In this document: one piece after another, positions 8,611 to 17,874 of the stretch
Layout of the letters: each line of letters opens with the position of its first letter
Position numbering within the stretch: the first letter of the stretch is position 1
Assembly: GCA_017849555.1 (NCBI GenBank)
Contig: JAFIGU010000107.1
Location: 124,001 to 188,000, forward strand
Direction of reading: 5' to 3'
DNA: 64,000 bases
Source of the DNA: Sphingomonas sp.
Lineage (GTDB): Bacteria; Pseudomonadota; Alphaproteobacteria; Sphingomonadales; Sphingomonadaceae
Program-made: the position numbers and the translations under genes
Notes under the pieces: generated by a model
The model's input: the letters and a program-made list of their open reading frames with translations, nothing else
The model's database searches: none
What the model was told of the DNA's origin: nothing

Positions 8611-9699
8611 TCACGGAAGCAAGCTGCACCCGCCCGGCACCCGCACCGGACTGCATCGCGCCATCGCCGCATCCGGCAAGGTCACGACGAAGCGCTGCCG
8701 CAGCGGATCGGGCGCACCCGGATAATAATCGGTGCTGACCGCCTGCGCGCCGCTCGCCATCGCCGCCTTGGCCTTGGACAGATCATGCGTCCGCGCCTCC
8801 ACCGTATTCGCATCGGTGCGGGTCCGCACGATCAGCCCTTCCGCCACCCAGCGCCTGATCTTCGCGCCGTCGACCAGCGGGTCCTGGACGATCTGGACCG
8901 CGGATTCGGGCTGGTCGTCGGGATACCAGCCGAACATCGCGCGTCCGGCGAGCGACGGATGCCCCGCGCGATAAGCGTCCGAAACCGCATCGCGGACATC
9001 GAACAGGATGTAGATGCGGCCGCGCGCGGCGGCGAGGCTGGGCCAGCCTTTCGCGCGCACCGCATCGCGCAACGTCATCGCCTTGCCGCGCACATCGTCC
9101 GGGGTGATGAGCCGCTTGCCCGGCAGGACCGAGCGTATCTCGGCATCGAGCGCGTCGAGCAGTTCCTTGTTGTCGAGCGGCAGCGGATCGGTGATCCCCG
9201 GCCGATGCGACGGCGTGTCCGCCGCGTTGATCGTGATCATGATCGGCAGGTGATCGGGGTGCGCGCGCGACCAGCGATCGATCTCGGTCAGGCAACGCAC
9301 GAGAGTGACGCAGGTGCTGAGATAGTCCAAATCGGGGATGTGGAAGCTCTTGAAACCCGGTCGGAGCATCGCCGCGCGATCGAAGCCGGTCGCCTCTCCC
9401 GCCTCGCGCGCCCATTGCTCGCCTTTCGGATCGGCATAGCGCCCGCCCGCGGGATCGGCGAAGATATCCAGCTCGACCTGCCGCACCCCCGCATCGAGCT
9501 GCTGCGACAGCGGCAGATGATAATAATCGAGACCGTCGGCGAGCTTCGGCTCGATCGCGCGGAGCCGCGCCATGACGGCCGCCGGAATTCGCGCCTTGAA
9601 GCTATTGTGCGACCCGACGACCTGCACGTCGTTCATCGCGACGGGCGGCGCCGCCGCGCCGATCAGCGTCAGCGCAGCGGCGAGAGCGATCATCCGCAT
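8611..9699 (-). CDS. Phosphoinositide-specific phospholipase C-like, Ca2+-dependent (PI-PLC-C1 type), secreted
   Basis: A 362-residue exported protein with a short signal peptide (MRMIALAAALTLIGAAA). The first catalytic histidine is in VVGSHNSFK, near residue 30. VRQVELDIFADPAGGRYADP carries the expected acidic residues, and FKSFHIPDLDYLSTCVTL carries the second conserved histidine. These match the bacterial Ca2+-dependent phosphoinositide phospholipase C family related to fungal and eukaryotic-like PLC TIM barrels. The C-terminal region ends in a cysteine-containing segment (RCSPVRVPGGCSLLP) that could form a disulfide. Its start overlaps the stop of the TonB receptor gene upstream (TGATG), so the two are cotranslated; it may release inositol phosphate or a related polar head group outside the cell. 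Confidence 0.8.
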   Translation of the reverse strand: MRMIALAAALTLIGAAAPPVAMNDVQVVGSHNSFKARIPAAVMARLRAIEPKLADGLDYYHLPLSQQLDAGVRQVELDIFADPAGGRYADPKGEQWAREAGEATGFDRAAMLRPGFKSFHIPDLDYLSTCVTLVRCLTEIDRWSRAHPDHLPIMITINAADTPSHRPGITDPLPLDNKELLDALDAEIRSVLPGKRLITPDDVRGKAMTLRDAVRAKGWPSLAAARGRIYILFDVRDAVSDAYRAGHPSLAGRAMFGWYPDDQPESAVQIVQDPLVDGAKIRRWVAEGLIVRTRTDANTVEARTHDLSKAKAAMASGAQAVSTDYYPGAPDPLRQRFVVTLPDAAMARCSPVRVPGGCSLLP

Positions 9700-12335
9700 C
9701 AGAATTCCACCCGCGCGCCGAACAGCAGCGTGCGTCCATAATATTGGATCTCGCCGTAGCGCAATTCGGTCTCGTTATACGAATAGCTCCTGGCCCCGGC
9801 GATGTTGATCGCCTCGACGCTGACCGTCATCTTCGGGGTAACGCGGAAGGAGAGATTGCCGTCGAGCGACCCGAAGGGCGCGACATAGGTCGACGACTGG
9901 GCGGTGCTGCCGTTGCTCGACAGATATTTGTCGCGCCAGACATAGGACAGACGCGCCGAGATCGGCCCCTTGTCGTAGAAACCGACGACGTTGAAGCTAT
10001 TCTTCGACAAGCCGATGAGCTGGTTGAGGATCGGGCGCGCGCCCGCCGTATAGCTCGATTGCACCGAAGTGTGGGTATAGGACGCCTGGAAGCCGAGGCC
10101 GTCGAACGGCGCGGGCAGGAAATCGAACACCTGATTATAGGCGGCCTCGACGCCATAGACCTTGGCGTCGCCGCCATTGACCTGCGTGCTCAGCAACACG
10201 GTGCCGCGCCCCGGAATGTCGATATTGACGTTCTGCGCGGTGATGTAATCGTCCATCGCCTTGTAGAACAAGGCACCGGTCAGCGAGGCGTTGCGGCGGA
10301 AATACCATTCCAGCGATCCGTCGACCTGGCTCGCGAGGAAGGGCTTGAGCGCGGGGTTGCCGCCGCTCGCGGTCGGCGCGTCGGTGGAGACGCTGATCTG
10401 CGGCGCGCTCTGCGTCATGTTGGGGCGCGTCAGCACGCGGCTGGCGGCGAGACGGCCGATGAGGCTCGGGGTGAGCTCGGCGCGCAGGTTGAAGCTCGGC
10501 AGCCAATTGTTGAATTTCTGCGGGAAGCTGGCCGGGGTCGGCGTCGCGCCGAACGTCAACGTCCCGCTCGCCACCTGATCGGTATGCACATAACGGATAC
10601 CGACATTGCCGGTAACGTTCACGCTGCCGAGCTGGAAGGCATAATCGGCCCGTGCATAAGCGCCGGCGACCTTCTCGGTGACGACATAGGAGGCGCGCCG
10701 GTCGCTCGCGGTGAGCGGCGCATTCGCCACCGCGTCGGTGAACAGCTTGTTGTAGAAAGCGCTGGTGACCGGCACCAGCCAGGTGCGCGGGAAATTGCCC
10801 GGAACCCCCGACAGGAAATCGTCGAACGGCAGCGCCTCATAAGCATTCGGCGCGAAGCTCGTGATCGGCGTGCCGTTGGCAGAGGTCACCAGGAAGTCGC
10901 GACGCCGATAATCGCGCTTGCGCCAGTGATATTCGCCCCCGACCGCGATCTTGGTGATGAAGCCGTCGAGATCGCGAGCGACGTCGAAGCGGGCATAGGT
11001 GTCCCAGTCCTTGCTGTTCTTCGGCGCGATATTGAACGTGGTGACGCCATAGCTCGCGGGATCGTTGACGTTGACCGGGGTGCTGAGCGTCGAGCCGACC
11101 TTATAGCCGCCCGAGGCATCATAGGTCAGCGGCGCGAGGAACTGCATACGGCTGCGCACCGTGCCCTCGGCATAGCTGGGATGATAGCTGTGCGCGAAGG
11201 ACCAGTTGATATTGGCGGAGAGGTGCCACCGATCCGGGTTCCACACCTGCTTCAGCCCGACGTCGAACAGATCGTGGCGGTTGAGGCTATATTCGCGCGA
11301 GGCCATGAAGCGCACGTTGTTGATCGTCGCGCCGACCACCGTGTCGCCGTTGCGCTTGACCGATCCCGGCACGATGCTGGTCCCCGGATCGTCCGGGTAG
11401 ATATCGAGACCGAATTCGTCATAGGCGACATCGAGCCGCGTCACCGACACGTCGAGCGTCGTTTCCAGTTCCGCCGACGGACGCCATTGCGCGGAAATGA
11501 TGCCGGACAGACGCTTGCGGTCCTCGGTTTCGACGGTCGGGCGGGTGCGCGTCGGCGTATAATAGCCCGTCCCCAGCGCGGAGACGAACTTGTCGAGATT
11601 CCAGCCGGTATTGTAATAGCGGTCGTTGCGCACCGACTTCGCCCAATATTGCGCGCCGACGAGAAGGCCGAACTGGTCGTCGTCGGTCTTGACGCTCGTC
11701 AGCAAAGTGGCGTTGGGCCGCACCTTGCCGGTCATCGAAGTATAGGTGCCGCGCAGGTTCAGCGTGGTCTTGTTGCCGACGTCCAGCGGACGGAAGGTCT
11801 TGACGTCGATATTGCCGCCGAGCGCACCCTCGGTCATGTCCGCGGTCGGCGTCTTGATGACGTCGATCTGCGAAACGAATTCCGCGGGCAGCATCTCGAA
11901 GCGGAACTGGCGGCCGTTGGCGCCGCCGTTTTCGATCAGGTCGTTGATCGCCACCGTGCGGCCGTTGACCAGGGTGCTCTGGAATTGCGGGCCGAGGCCC
12001 CGGACGCTGACGTACAGCCCCTCGCCGCGCGGGCGGGTGATCGCGACCCCGGTGACGAGCTGCAACGCCTCTGCGACATTCTGCGTCGGGAATTTGCCGA
12101 TGTCGGTGGAGTTGATCGCGTCGACGCCATAATCGGCCTTGCGCTTCGTCTCCGTCGCGGCGGCGAGGCTGCGGGCATAGGTGCCGGTTACGACGATATC
12201 ACCGCCGCCCGCGGCATCGTTTCCGTCGCTGGCGGGCGCGACCGCGGTCGTCTGCGCATGGGCGGGCTGGGCAGCGGCCAGAGCGAAAATGGCAAGCGGA
12301 AGCGGCGCGCAAAGGATGCGCGAATAACGTGTCAT
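9699..12335 (-). CDS. TonB-dependent receptor (Xanthomonas/Caulobacter-type)
   Basis: An 878-residue outer-membrane receptor. A signal peptide (residues 1-27, ending AQPAHAQ) is followed by a TonB box-like strand DIVVTGTYARSL. The plug domain includes the pattern KRKADYGVDAINSTDIGKFP then NVAEALQLVTGVAITR, which is typical of the large TIGR01782-like group. The C-terminus LFGARVEF ends in phenylalanine, as expected for a barrel assembled by BAM. It is followed by the overlapping phospholipase gene. The substrate is unknown; the linkage hints at a phosphorylated or lipid-linked polyol. A weak TGTTAGCG-like half site lies upstream around 12416-12424. Confidence 0.92.
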   Translation of the reverse strand: MTRYSRILCAPLPLAIFALAAAQPAHAQTTAVAPASDGNDAAGGGDIVVTGTYARSLAAATETKRKADYGVDAINSTDIGKFPTQNVAEALQLVTGVAITRPRGEGLYVSVRGLGPQFQSTLVNGRTVAINDLIENGGANGRQFRFEMLPAEFVSQIDVIKTPTADMTEGALGGNIDVKTFRPLDVGNKTTLNLRGTYTSMTGKVRPNATLLTSVKTDDDQFGLLVGAQYWAKSVRNDRYYNTGWNLDKFVSALGTGYYTPTRTRPTVETEDRKRLSGIISAQWRPSAELETTLDVSVTRLDVAYDEFGLDIYPDDPGTSIVPGSVKRNGDTVVGATINNVRFMASREYSLNRHDLFDVGLKQVWNPDRWHLSANINWSFAHSYHPSYAEGTVRSRMQFLAPLTYDASGGYKVGSTLSTPVNVNDPASYGVTTFNIAPKNSKDWDTYARFDVARDLDGFITKIAVGGEYHWRKRDYRRRDFLVTSANGTPITSFAPNAYEALPFDDFLSGVPGNFPRTWLVPVTSAFYNKLFTDAVANAPLTASDRRASYVVTEKVAGAYARADYAFQLGSVNVTGNVGIRYVHTDQVASGTLTFGATPTPASFPQKFNNWLPSFNLRAELTPSLIGRLAASRVLTRPNMTQSAPQISVSTDAPTASGGNPALKPFLASQVDGSLEWYFRRNASLTGALFYKAMDDYITAQNVNIDIPGRGTVLLSTQVNGGDAKVYGVEAAYNQVFDFLPAPFDGLGFQASYTHTSVQSSYTAGARPILNQLIGLSKNSFNVVGFYDKGPISARLSYVWRDKYLSSNGSTAQSSTYVAPFGSLDGNLSFRVTPKMTVSVEAINIAGARSYSYNETELRYGEIQYYGRTLLFGARVEF

Positions 12336-12471
12336 CGGATGATTTCTCCCGGTGGCGCTCAGGCCGTTGCGGGGCGGTTAGAATCCGGCGATGACAGTTT
12401 GATGGCTCCAGGATTACGCTAACATTTAATCGCGGTGGCAGTCCCTGCGCCCGGCGGCCGCCCGGGCCGGC

Positions 12472-13254
12472 TCAACTGCCCGTCCAGTCCGGCACGCGCT
12501 TCGTCTTCGCCAGGAAATCCGCGACGCCGCGGCGAAAATCGGCGCTGCCATAAACCTCGGCGATCAGATCATCCACCTCGGGCAGGACCGCCATGCCCAT
12601 GCGCCGCATCGTCTCCTTGGTCGCGCGCGTGGTGAGCGGGGCGTTTTCGGCGGCGCGATCGCACAACGCCGCGACCGCGCCGTCCAGTTCCTCGCGTTCG
12701 ATCACCTTCAGCAGGAAGCCGCTCGCGCGCAATTCGTCGGCCCCCAGCAATTCGCCGAGGAGCAGCATACGCTTGGCACGCTGTACGCCGACCGCGCCGC
12801 CGATCCGCGCCACGCTCGCCGCCGACAGGCAATTGCCGATCGTGCGGCCGATCGGCGACCCGAATTTCGCATCCGGGGTGGCGATGCGGAAGTCGCACGC
12901 CGATGCGATATTGAGCCCGCCGCCGACCGCCCAGCCCTCGACGATCGCGACGGTGGCGCAGGGGATGCGATCCACCGCGGCCATGCATTCGTCGATCCCG
13001 CGTTCATAGTCGACGCCTTGTTCGCCCCGCACGAAATCGGCGAATTTCGCGATATCGGTGCCGGAGATAAACGCCTTGCCGCCGGTGCCGCGAAACGTGA
13101 CGATACGGATCGCCCGGTCAGTCGCGATGTCATGTGCGATATCGCGCAGGTCGAGCCACATCCGGCCGGTCAGGGCATTGTGCGCGGCCGGATTGTCGAA
13201 GCGGACATGCGCCTGCGCGCCGCGCCGCTCGAAGACCACCCGCCCCTCGCTCAT
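12472..13254 (-). CDS. Enoyl-CoA hydratase/isomerase family protein
   Basis: A 260-residue crotonase-fold protein. It shows the first oxyanion-hole region around KAFISGTDIAKF and the second in EGWAVGGGLNIASACD, then the segment FGSPIGRTIGN. The position normally occupied by one catalytic glutamate appears altered, so the reaction may be other than simple hydration (isomerase, hydrolase or lyase). The start overlaps the stop of the CoA-transferase gene, so the two are coupled: one makes the CoA thioester, the other acts on it. The exact substrate is unknown. Confidence 0.88.
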   Translation of the reverse strand: MSEGRVVFERRGAQAHVRFDNPAAHNALTGRMWLDLRDIAHDIATDRAIRIVTFRGTGGKAFISGTDIAKFADFVRGEQGVDYERGIDECMAAVDRIPCATVAIVEGWAVGGGLNIASACDFRIATPDAKFGSPIGRTIGNCLSAASVARIGGAVGVQRAKRMLLLGELLGADELRASGFLLKVIEREELDGAVAALCDRAAENAPLTTRATKETMRRMGMAVLPEVDDLIAEVYGSADFRRGVADFLAKTKRVPDWTGS

Positions 13255-14438
13255 TCCGCCGCCTCCTTCCGCGGCGCGAGCAAACCGCGCGCCACGAGCT
13301 CGCGCCGGATCTCATCGCCATGTTCGTCGAGCAACGGTGGGGGCAAGCGCACCGCCTGCGGCGTGCCGCGCATCTTGACGGGAAATCCGAGCGCCTTGAA
13401 TTCGCCCTCGACGGGATGTTTCACCGCCATCACCATCTCGCGCGCGATCGCCTGCTCGCTCGTCACCGCCTCGCCATAATCGAGGATCGGTGCGGCGGGA
13501 ACGCCCGCGCCGAGCAATGCGTCGATCCACTCCTGCCGCGTGCGCGTCAGGAAGGTCGGCGCCAGATCGGCAATCAGCTGCTCGCGGTTGACCACGCGGT
13601 TGGCGTTGGTCGCATAGCGCGGATCGCGCTGGAGTTCGGGCCGCCCGATGACATCGAGGAAAATGATCCACAGCCCCTGATTGGCCGCGCCGATCACGAA
13701 CCAGCCGTCCGAGGCCTTCATCGCCTGATATGGCGCCGACATGCGATTGGCCGACCCGATCGGGGTCGGCGGCTTGCCCGTCCCCCAAAGCTCGGTCGTT
13801 TCCCAGATCGACAGCCCGAGCGCCGCCTCGAGCAGCGAGGCGTCGATATATTGGCCGACGCCGGAGGTCTCGCGACCGATGATCGCGCTCAGGATCGCAT
13901 AGGCCGAAAACAGACCGGCGCCGAGATCGGCGACCGCGATCGAGTTCTTCGCCGGCTCCATCCCGGGGAAGCCGTTGGAACTGAGGATGCCCGACATCGC
14001 CTGCGCGATCAGGTCGAAGCCGGGTCGCTGCGCCCAGGGTCCGGTCTGGCCGAAGCCGGAGATGCTGGCGTAGACGAGCCGGGGGTTGATCGCAGCGAGC
14101 GTGTCGTAATCCACGCCGAGGCGCTTCGCGACGCCGGGGCGCGCATTTTCGACCACGATGTCGGCGGTCTTGACCAAGGCGTACAGCACCGCGCGATCCG
14201 CATCGGTCTTGAGGTCGAGCGTGATGCTGCGCTTGTTGCGGTTGAGCGCGAGAAAACCGGGGCTGTCCTCCCCCTTCAATCGGAAGCCCATCGAATGGCG
14301 GGTTGAATCGCCGGTGCGCGGCGGCTCGATCTTGATGACATCGGCCCCCATGTCGCCGAGCAGCATGCAGCAGAACGGGCCGGCCATGACCTGCGAGATA
14401 TCCAGGACGCGCAGCCCGGCCAGAGGCAAATTCGGCAT
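13251..14438 (-). CDS. CaiB/BaiF (class III) CoA-transferase
   Basis: A 395-residue family III CoA-transferase, cytoplasmic. It starts with LPLAGLRVLDISQVMAGPFC and contains GADVIKIEPPRTGDSTR, ENARPGVAKRLGVDY and the catalytic aspartate in RPGFDLIAQAMSG. These enzymes move CoA between carboxylic acids through an aspartyl-CoA anhydride. It is first in a two-gene unit with the overlapping enoyl-CoA hydratase, and is divergent from the second PQQ dehydrogenase. The 17-bp palindrome at 14489-14505 lies 50 bp upstream of its ATG, so it is probably coregulated with that gene. It likely activates the acid made by the oxidative enzymes. Confidence 0.9.
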   Translation of the reverse strand: MPNLPLAGLRVLDISQVMAGPFCCMLLGDMGADVIKIEPPRTGDSTRHSMGFRLKGEDSPGFLALNRNKRSITLDLKTDADRAVLYALVKTADIVVENARPGVAKRLGVDYDTLAAINPRLVYASISGFGQTGPWAQRPGFDLIAQAMSGILSSNGFPGMEPAKNSIAVADLGAGLFSAYAILSAIIGRETSGVGQYIDASLLEAALGLSIWETTELWGTGKPPTPIGSANRMSAPYQAMKASDGWFVIGAANQGLWIIFLDVIGRPELQRDPRYATNANRVVNREQLIADLAPTFLTRTRQEWIDALLGAGVPAAPILDYGEAVTSEQAIAREMVMAVKHPVEGEFKALGFPVKMRGTPQAVRLPPPLLDEHGDEIRRELVARGLLAPRKEAAE

Positions 14439-14488
14439 CCGCTTTTCTCCTTTTTCATGACCGCACGGGGCGCCGAAACGCTCCGTGG

Positions 14489-14505
14489 ATCATATTGTAT
14501 ATGAT
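14489..14505. promoter_or_regulatory. Palindromic operator candidate, site 1 (ATCATAT-N3-ATATGAT)
   Basis: A perfect inverted repeat with seven-base arms and centre TGT in the divergent region between the CoA-transferase and the PQQ dehydrogenase genes. The same motif occurs at 27977-27993 (perfect), 19315-19331 and 21165-21181 (one mismatch each). The spacing suits a dimeric repressor such as a GntR-type protein; the regulator is not identified. Confidence 0.7.
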
Positions 14506-14585
14506 TCTTGCGGTTGCTAGCATCACGCCGATCAAGGGACAATGCGATTCGCCCGCAGGCGTCGGCCCGAGACAGGAGAGGCTGC

Positions 14586-16484
14586 TTGTACGGACATTAT
14601 GTACGACAAATAAAGTGCTGCGTCACCGGCGGCGCGCTGCTTCTGGCGTCGGGCGCGACGGCAGGAAATCGCGACGACTGGCGGAGCTACGGCCATAACG
14701 AAGATCTCGCCCGGCATTCGCCGCTTACCGAGATAACGCCGGCAAATGTCGGCAAGCTCGCTCCGCTCTGGTCCTATCATATGCGCCCGGCCGGAACGAC
14801 CGGCGAGACTGCGGCGGTGCATGAGGGGGTCCCGGCGCGGTTCCGCACCGGCTATGCCGCATCCGAAGCGACCCCGCTGGTCATCGGCGGGGTGATGTAT
14901 CTCGCGACGCCCTATCGCCGCGTCGTCGCGCTCGACGCCGCGACCGGCAAGGAACTCTGGACCTTCAGCCTGCCGGGGAACGATCAGCCGTCGACGCGCG
15001 GGGTCGCCTATTGGCCCGGCGCCGGAAAGATCGGGCCGCGCATCGTCTTCGGCGGCCGCACCGGCAAACTATATGCGGTCGACGCGAAAACCGGGCTGCT
15101 CGCCACCGGCTTCGGCGCCGGCGGCACGGTCGACATGAAAACGCCCGAGGTGATGAACGCGACCCGCGCGCCTTATGGCATGAGCAGCCCCCCGGCGATT
15201 TTCAGGAACCTGATCATCACCGGATCGCGCGTCCAGGAGATGCCGACCAAGGGCGCATCGGGCGACGTGCGCGCCTGGGATGCGATCACCGGCAAGCTCG
15301 TCTGGACCTTTCACGCGATTCCGCGCCCCGGCGAGAAGAATTTCGGCACCTGGGAGGGCGAAAGCTGGCAGGGACGCTCGGGCGTCAACGTCTGGACGTT
15401 CGTCGCCGTCGACGAGAAGCGCGGGATCGCCTATCTTCCGTTCGGCGCACCGACGTTCGATCGCTGGGGCGGCGACCGCAAGGGCGAGAATCTCTACGGC
15501 AACGCGATCGTCGCGGTGGACGCGCGCACCGGCCGGTATCTCTGGCATTTCCAGACCGTCCATCACGACATCTGGGATCTCGACCTTCCGGTCACGACGC
15601 TGATCGACGTCAAGCGCAACGGTCGCACCATTCCGGCGATCGCCGTCATGAACAAGATGACGATCATGTTCATGCTCGATCGCGTGACGGGCAAGCCGCT
15701 CTATGACGTGCGGGAAGAGCCGGTGCCGACCCAGACCGATGTTCCGGGCGAACAACCCTGGCCGACGCAGCCGATGCCGGCGAAGCCCGCGCCGCTCGCC
15801 CGGCTGGGCTATGACGCCGCCGATCAGGCCGACGGCCCGGCAGCCTATCGCGCGACCTGCGACAGGATGATCAAAGACTTCAATATCGTTCCGAGCAGGA
15901 TGTTTCAGCCGCTGCGCGCGGATTCCTCGGTCAATTCCTTTCCCAGCAGTTGGGGAGGCGCGGATTGGGGCGGCGGCGCGTTCGATCCGGCAAGCGGATA
16001 TTATGTCATCAACATCAACAACATCGCCAGCCCGCAGCAACTCGAGCAACAGCCCGACGGCAGCTGGGGGCTGAAAGACGGCTATCGCTATTTCCTCGAT
16101 CCGGCGACCGGCAATCCCTGCCAGAAACCGCCGTGGGGAGAATTGGTCGCGGTCAACGTCAACACCGGGGATATCGCCTGGCGCAAGGTGCTCGGCGACA
16201 ATCCCGAGCCCGCCTTCGCCGATGCCGGGGTGATCAGTGCCGGTGGCCCGATCACCACCGCGAGCGGCCTCACCTTCATCGGCGCGACGCGCGATTCGAT
16301 GTTGCGCGCGTTCGACACGAAGACCGGCGAGATGCTGTGGAAGGCCAAGCTGCCGGCCTCGAACTACGGGATGCCCATGACATATCGCGCGCGGGGCGGC
16401 CGTCAGATCGTCGCGGTCGTCGCCACCGGCGGATTTGCCGAACCCGCGACAAGCGACCAGGTGGTCGCATTCGCCCTGCAATAA
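14586..16484 (+). CDS. PQQ-dependent (quinoprotein) dehydrogenase
   Basis: About 632 residues, exported by an N-terminal signal (VTGGALLLASGATAG). It is a PQQ beta-propeller: DDWRSYGHNEDLARHSPLTE, then blades VVALDAATGKELWTF, IVAVDARTGRYLWHF, SWGGADWGGGAFDP and a final MPMTYRARGGRQIVAVV. The start is TTG 14586, decided by AGGAGAG at 14574-14580 five bases upstream; the open frame extends further up but has no such site. The cytochrome c gene begins 13 bp after the stop. It is a paralogue-like counterpart of the enzyme at 5333-7417 but lacks the Pro-rich insert and the twin-arginine signal. It oxidises an unknown alcohol or aldehyde in the periplasm. Confidence 0.88.
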   Translation: MYGHYVRQIKCCVTGGALLLASGATAGNRDDWRSYGHNEDLARHSPLTEITPANVGKLAPLWSYHMRPAGTTGETAAVHEGVPARFRTGYAASEATPLVIGGVMYLATPYRRVVALDAATGKELWTFSLPGNDQPSTRGVAYWPGAGKIGPRIVFGGRTGKLYAVDAKTGLLATGFGAGGTVDMKTPEVMNATRAPYGMSSPPAIFRNLIITGSRVQEMPTKGASGDVRAWDAITGKLVWTFHAIPRPGEKNFGTWEGESWQGRSGVNVWTFVAVDEKRGIAYLPFGAPTFDRWGGDRKGENLYGNAIVAVDARTGRYLWHFQTVHHDIWDLDLPVTTLIDVKRNGRTIPAIAVMNKMTIMFMLDRVTGKPLYDVREEPVPTQTDVPGEQPWPTQPMPAKPAPLARLGYDAADQADGPAAYRATCDRMIKDFNIVPSRMFQPLRADSSVNSFPSSWGGADWGGGAFDPASGYYVININNIASPQQLEQQPDGSWGLKDGYRYFLDPATGNPCQKPPWGELVAVNVNTGDIAWRKVLGDNPEPAFADAGVISAGGPITTASGLTFIGATRDSMLRAFDTKTGEMLWKAKLPASNYGMPMTYRARGGRQIVAVVATGGFAEPATSDQVVAFALQ

Positions 16485-16497
16485 GGTTCCTGGAAAG

Positions 16498-16830
16498 ATG
16501 ACCCACAAGACGGCTTCGCTCGCTTTGCTGCTGACCGGCATCGCGCTGACCGGGACGATCGCGTCGGCCGCGCCGCGATCCCCGCCCCCGCCCGGCCCGG
16601 GGCTCAATCTCATCAACGAGCGGTGCGGCTTCTGCCATTCGACCGCGCAGGTTTTCGCGGCGCACAAGGCACCGGCGGCATGGGCGGGGGTGGTCCAGTC
16701 GATGATCGACCGCGGCGCCGAGCTGTCGCCGGAGGAGCAGAAGACGGTGGTCGACTATCTTGCCGCCCATTATAGCGACGGCAATCCGGCTCCCGCCGCC
16801 GACGCCTCGCCGCAGCCTGCGAAGCATTGA
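16498..16830 (+). CDS. Small c-type cytochrome, partner of PQQ dehydrogenase
   Basis: A 110-residue secreted protein. The signal peptide (MTHKTASLALLLTGIALTGTIASA) is followed by a Pro-rich linker and a single CGFCH motif near residue 43. The helix EEQKTVVDYLAAHY is typical of the C-terminal helix of small cytochromes c. GGAAAG lies just upstream of ATG 16498. It follows the PQQ dehydrogenase by 13 bp and is the likely electron acceptor. A methionine that could be the distal ligand occurs in VVQSMIDRG. Its end is only four bases from the stop of the convergent lactonase gene. Confidence 0.85.
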   Translation: MTHKTASLALLLTGIALTGTIASAAPRSPPPPGPGLNLINERCGFCHSTAQVFAAHKAPAAWAGVVQSMIDRGAELSPEEQKTVVDYLAAHYSDGNPAPAADASPQPAKH

Positions 16831-16834
16831 CGGC

Positions 16835-17827
16835 TCAGCGCGTATAGCGCGGCAGCACCCCCGCCACTTTGGTGCGGAGCCGGTAAATGCTGGTCGATGC
16901 CGTGATGTAGAGGATATGCCCGTCACCGGCGAAGGCGAGGTTCGCCGCGACCTCGGGCAGCCTGATCTGGCCGAGCACCTTGCCCTGCGGGGTGATGATG
17001 CGGATGCCGCCGGGGCCGGTGGCCCAGATATTGCCCGCGCGGTCGACCTTGAGGCCATCGGCCCCGCCGCCGCCGCCACGCGGGAATGCGATGAGCGTCC
17101 GCTTGTTCGAAAGCGCGCCGTCGCGCCCGACGTCATAAGCGAAAATGGCGCCCGGCGGCCCATAATCGGTGACGTAAAGGACATGCCCGTCGGGTGAAAA
17201 ACCGATTCCATTGGGCAGCTTGAGATCGGTAATCACCGGTTTCAGCACGCCCTGTGCGTAGCGGAACACCCCGTTGAAGGGGAGTTGCTTGGCGGGATCC
17301 TTGTCCATCCCGTTGAAAAGACCGAAGGGCGGATCGGTGAACCATAATGCGCCGTCGCGCGCATAGACCAGATCGTTCGGGCTGTTCAGTCGCTTACCCT
17401 GAAACTCGGCCAGAAAAGGATGGATATTGAGCTTGCCGTCGATCCGCACGATGCGACGCGCGCCCATCTGCGCCATCAGCACGCTGCCGTCCTCGGCCGG
17501 CACCATCGCATTCGAACCGATGCTCGCGCCGGCCGGCGGATTGGCGAGGCCGCCCGAATTCGCGATCAGTTCCTGAACCTTGCCCGCAGGATCGACGGCG
17601 CGCATCTTGTCGCCGTTGACGTCGCTGAACCACAAGCGGCCGTCTTTCCACATCGGGCCCTCGGTGAAGCTGAAGCCGGTCGCCACCCGCTCCGGCTGCG
17701 CGTCGGGCGCGATCAGCCCGTCGAGCGCGGGATCGAGGCGGTCGATACCGATGCCGGTGGTCGGCGCGGCGGCGAGCGGCGCGACAATGGATATCACCGA
17801 CACCGCGAACATGCTCGTCAGGCGCAT
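16835..17827 (-). CDS. SMP-30/gluconolactonase family protein, exported
   Basis: A 330-residue six-bladed beta-propeller lactonase. The likely metal ligands are visible: Glu in FSFTEGPMW, Asn in SPNDLVYARDG and Asp in GADGLKVDRAGN. A signal peptide (MRLTSMFAVSVISIVAPLAAA) points to the periplasm. The frame extends 17 codons further, but ATG 17827 has AAGGGAAG eight bases upstream and exactly precedes the signal sequence. It is the last gene of a bicupin - ABM - SMP-30 operon. Lactone hydrolysis after an oxidation step by the upstream enzymes, or by the PQQ dehydrogenase encoded next door, is plausible. Confidence 0.87.
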   Translation of the reverse strand: MRLTSMFAVSVISIVAPLAAAPTTGIGIDRLDPALDGLIAPDAQPERVATGFSFTEGPMWKDGRLWFSDVNGDKMRAVDPAGKVQELIANSGGLANPPAGASIGSNAMVPAEDGSVLMAQMGARRIVRIDGKLNIHPFLAEFQGKRLNSPNDLVYARDGALWFTDPPFGLFNGMDKDPAKQLPFNGVFRYAQGVLKPVITDLKLPNGIGFSPDGHVLYVTDYGPPGAIFAYDVGRDGALSNKRTLIAFPRGGGGGADGLKVDRAGNIWATGPGGIRIITPQGKVLGQIRLPEVAANLAFAGDGHILYITASTSIYRLRTKVAGVLPRYTR

Positions 17828-17874
17828 TTTTACTGCTTCCCTTACTGGGTTGAAATCACGGGGCGCGTGATGCG

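Noticed and set aside
9744..12422. A plus-strand open frame of 892 codons opposite the TonB receptor
   Set aside because: Composition is Arg/Gly/Asp-rich with no fold signals, and the minus strand encodes a full receptor with plug and barrel motifs.
12411..12424. TGTTAGCG-TAAT LacI-type operator upstream of the first TonB receptor
   Set aside because: Only one half matches the usual TGTTAgCGnTAACA pattern and the second arm is short by one base; not enough to call.
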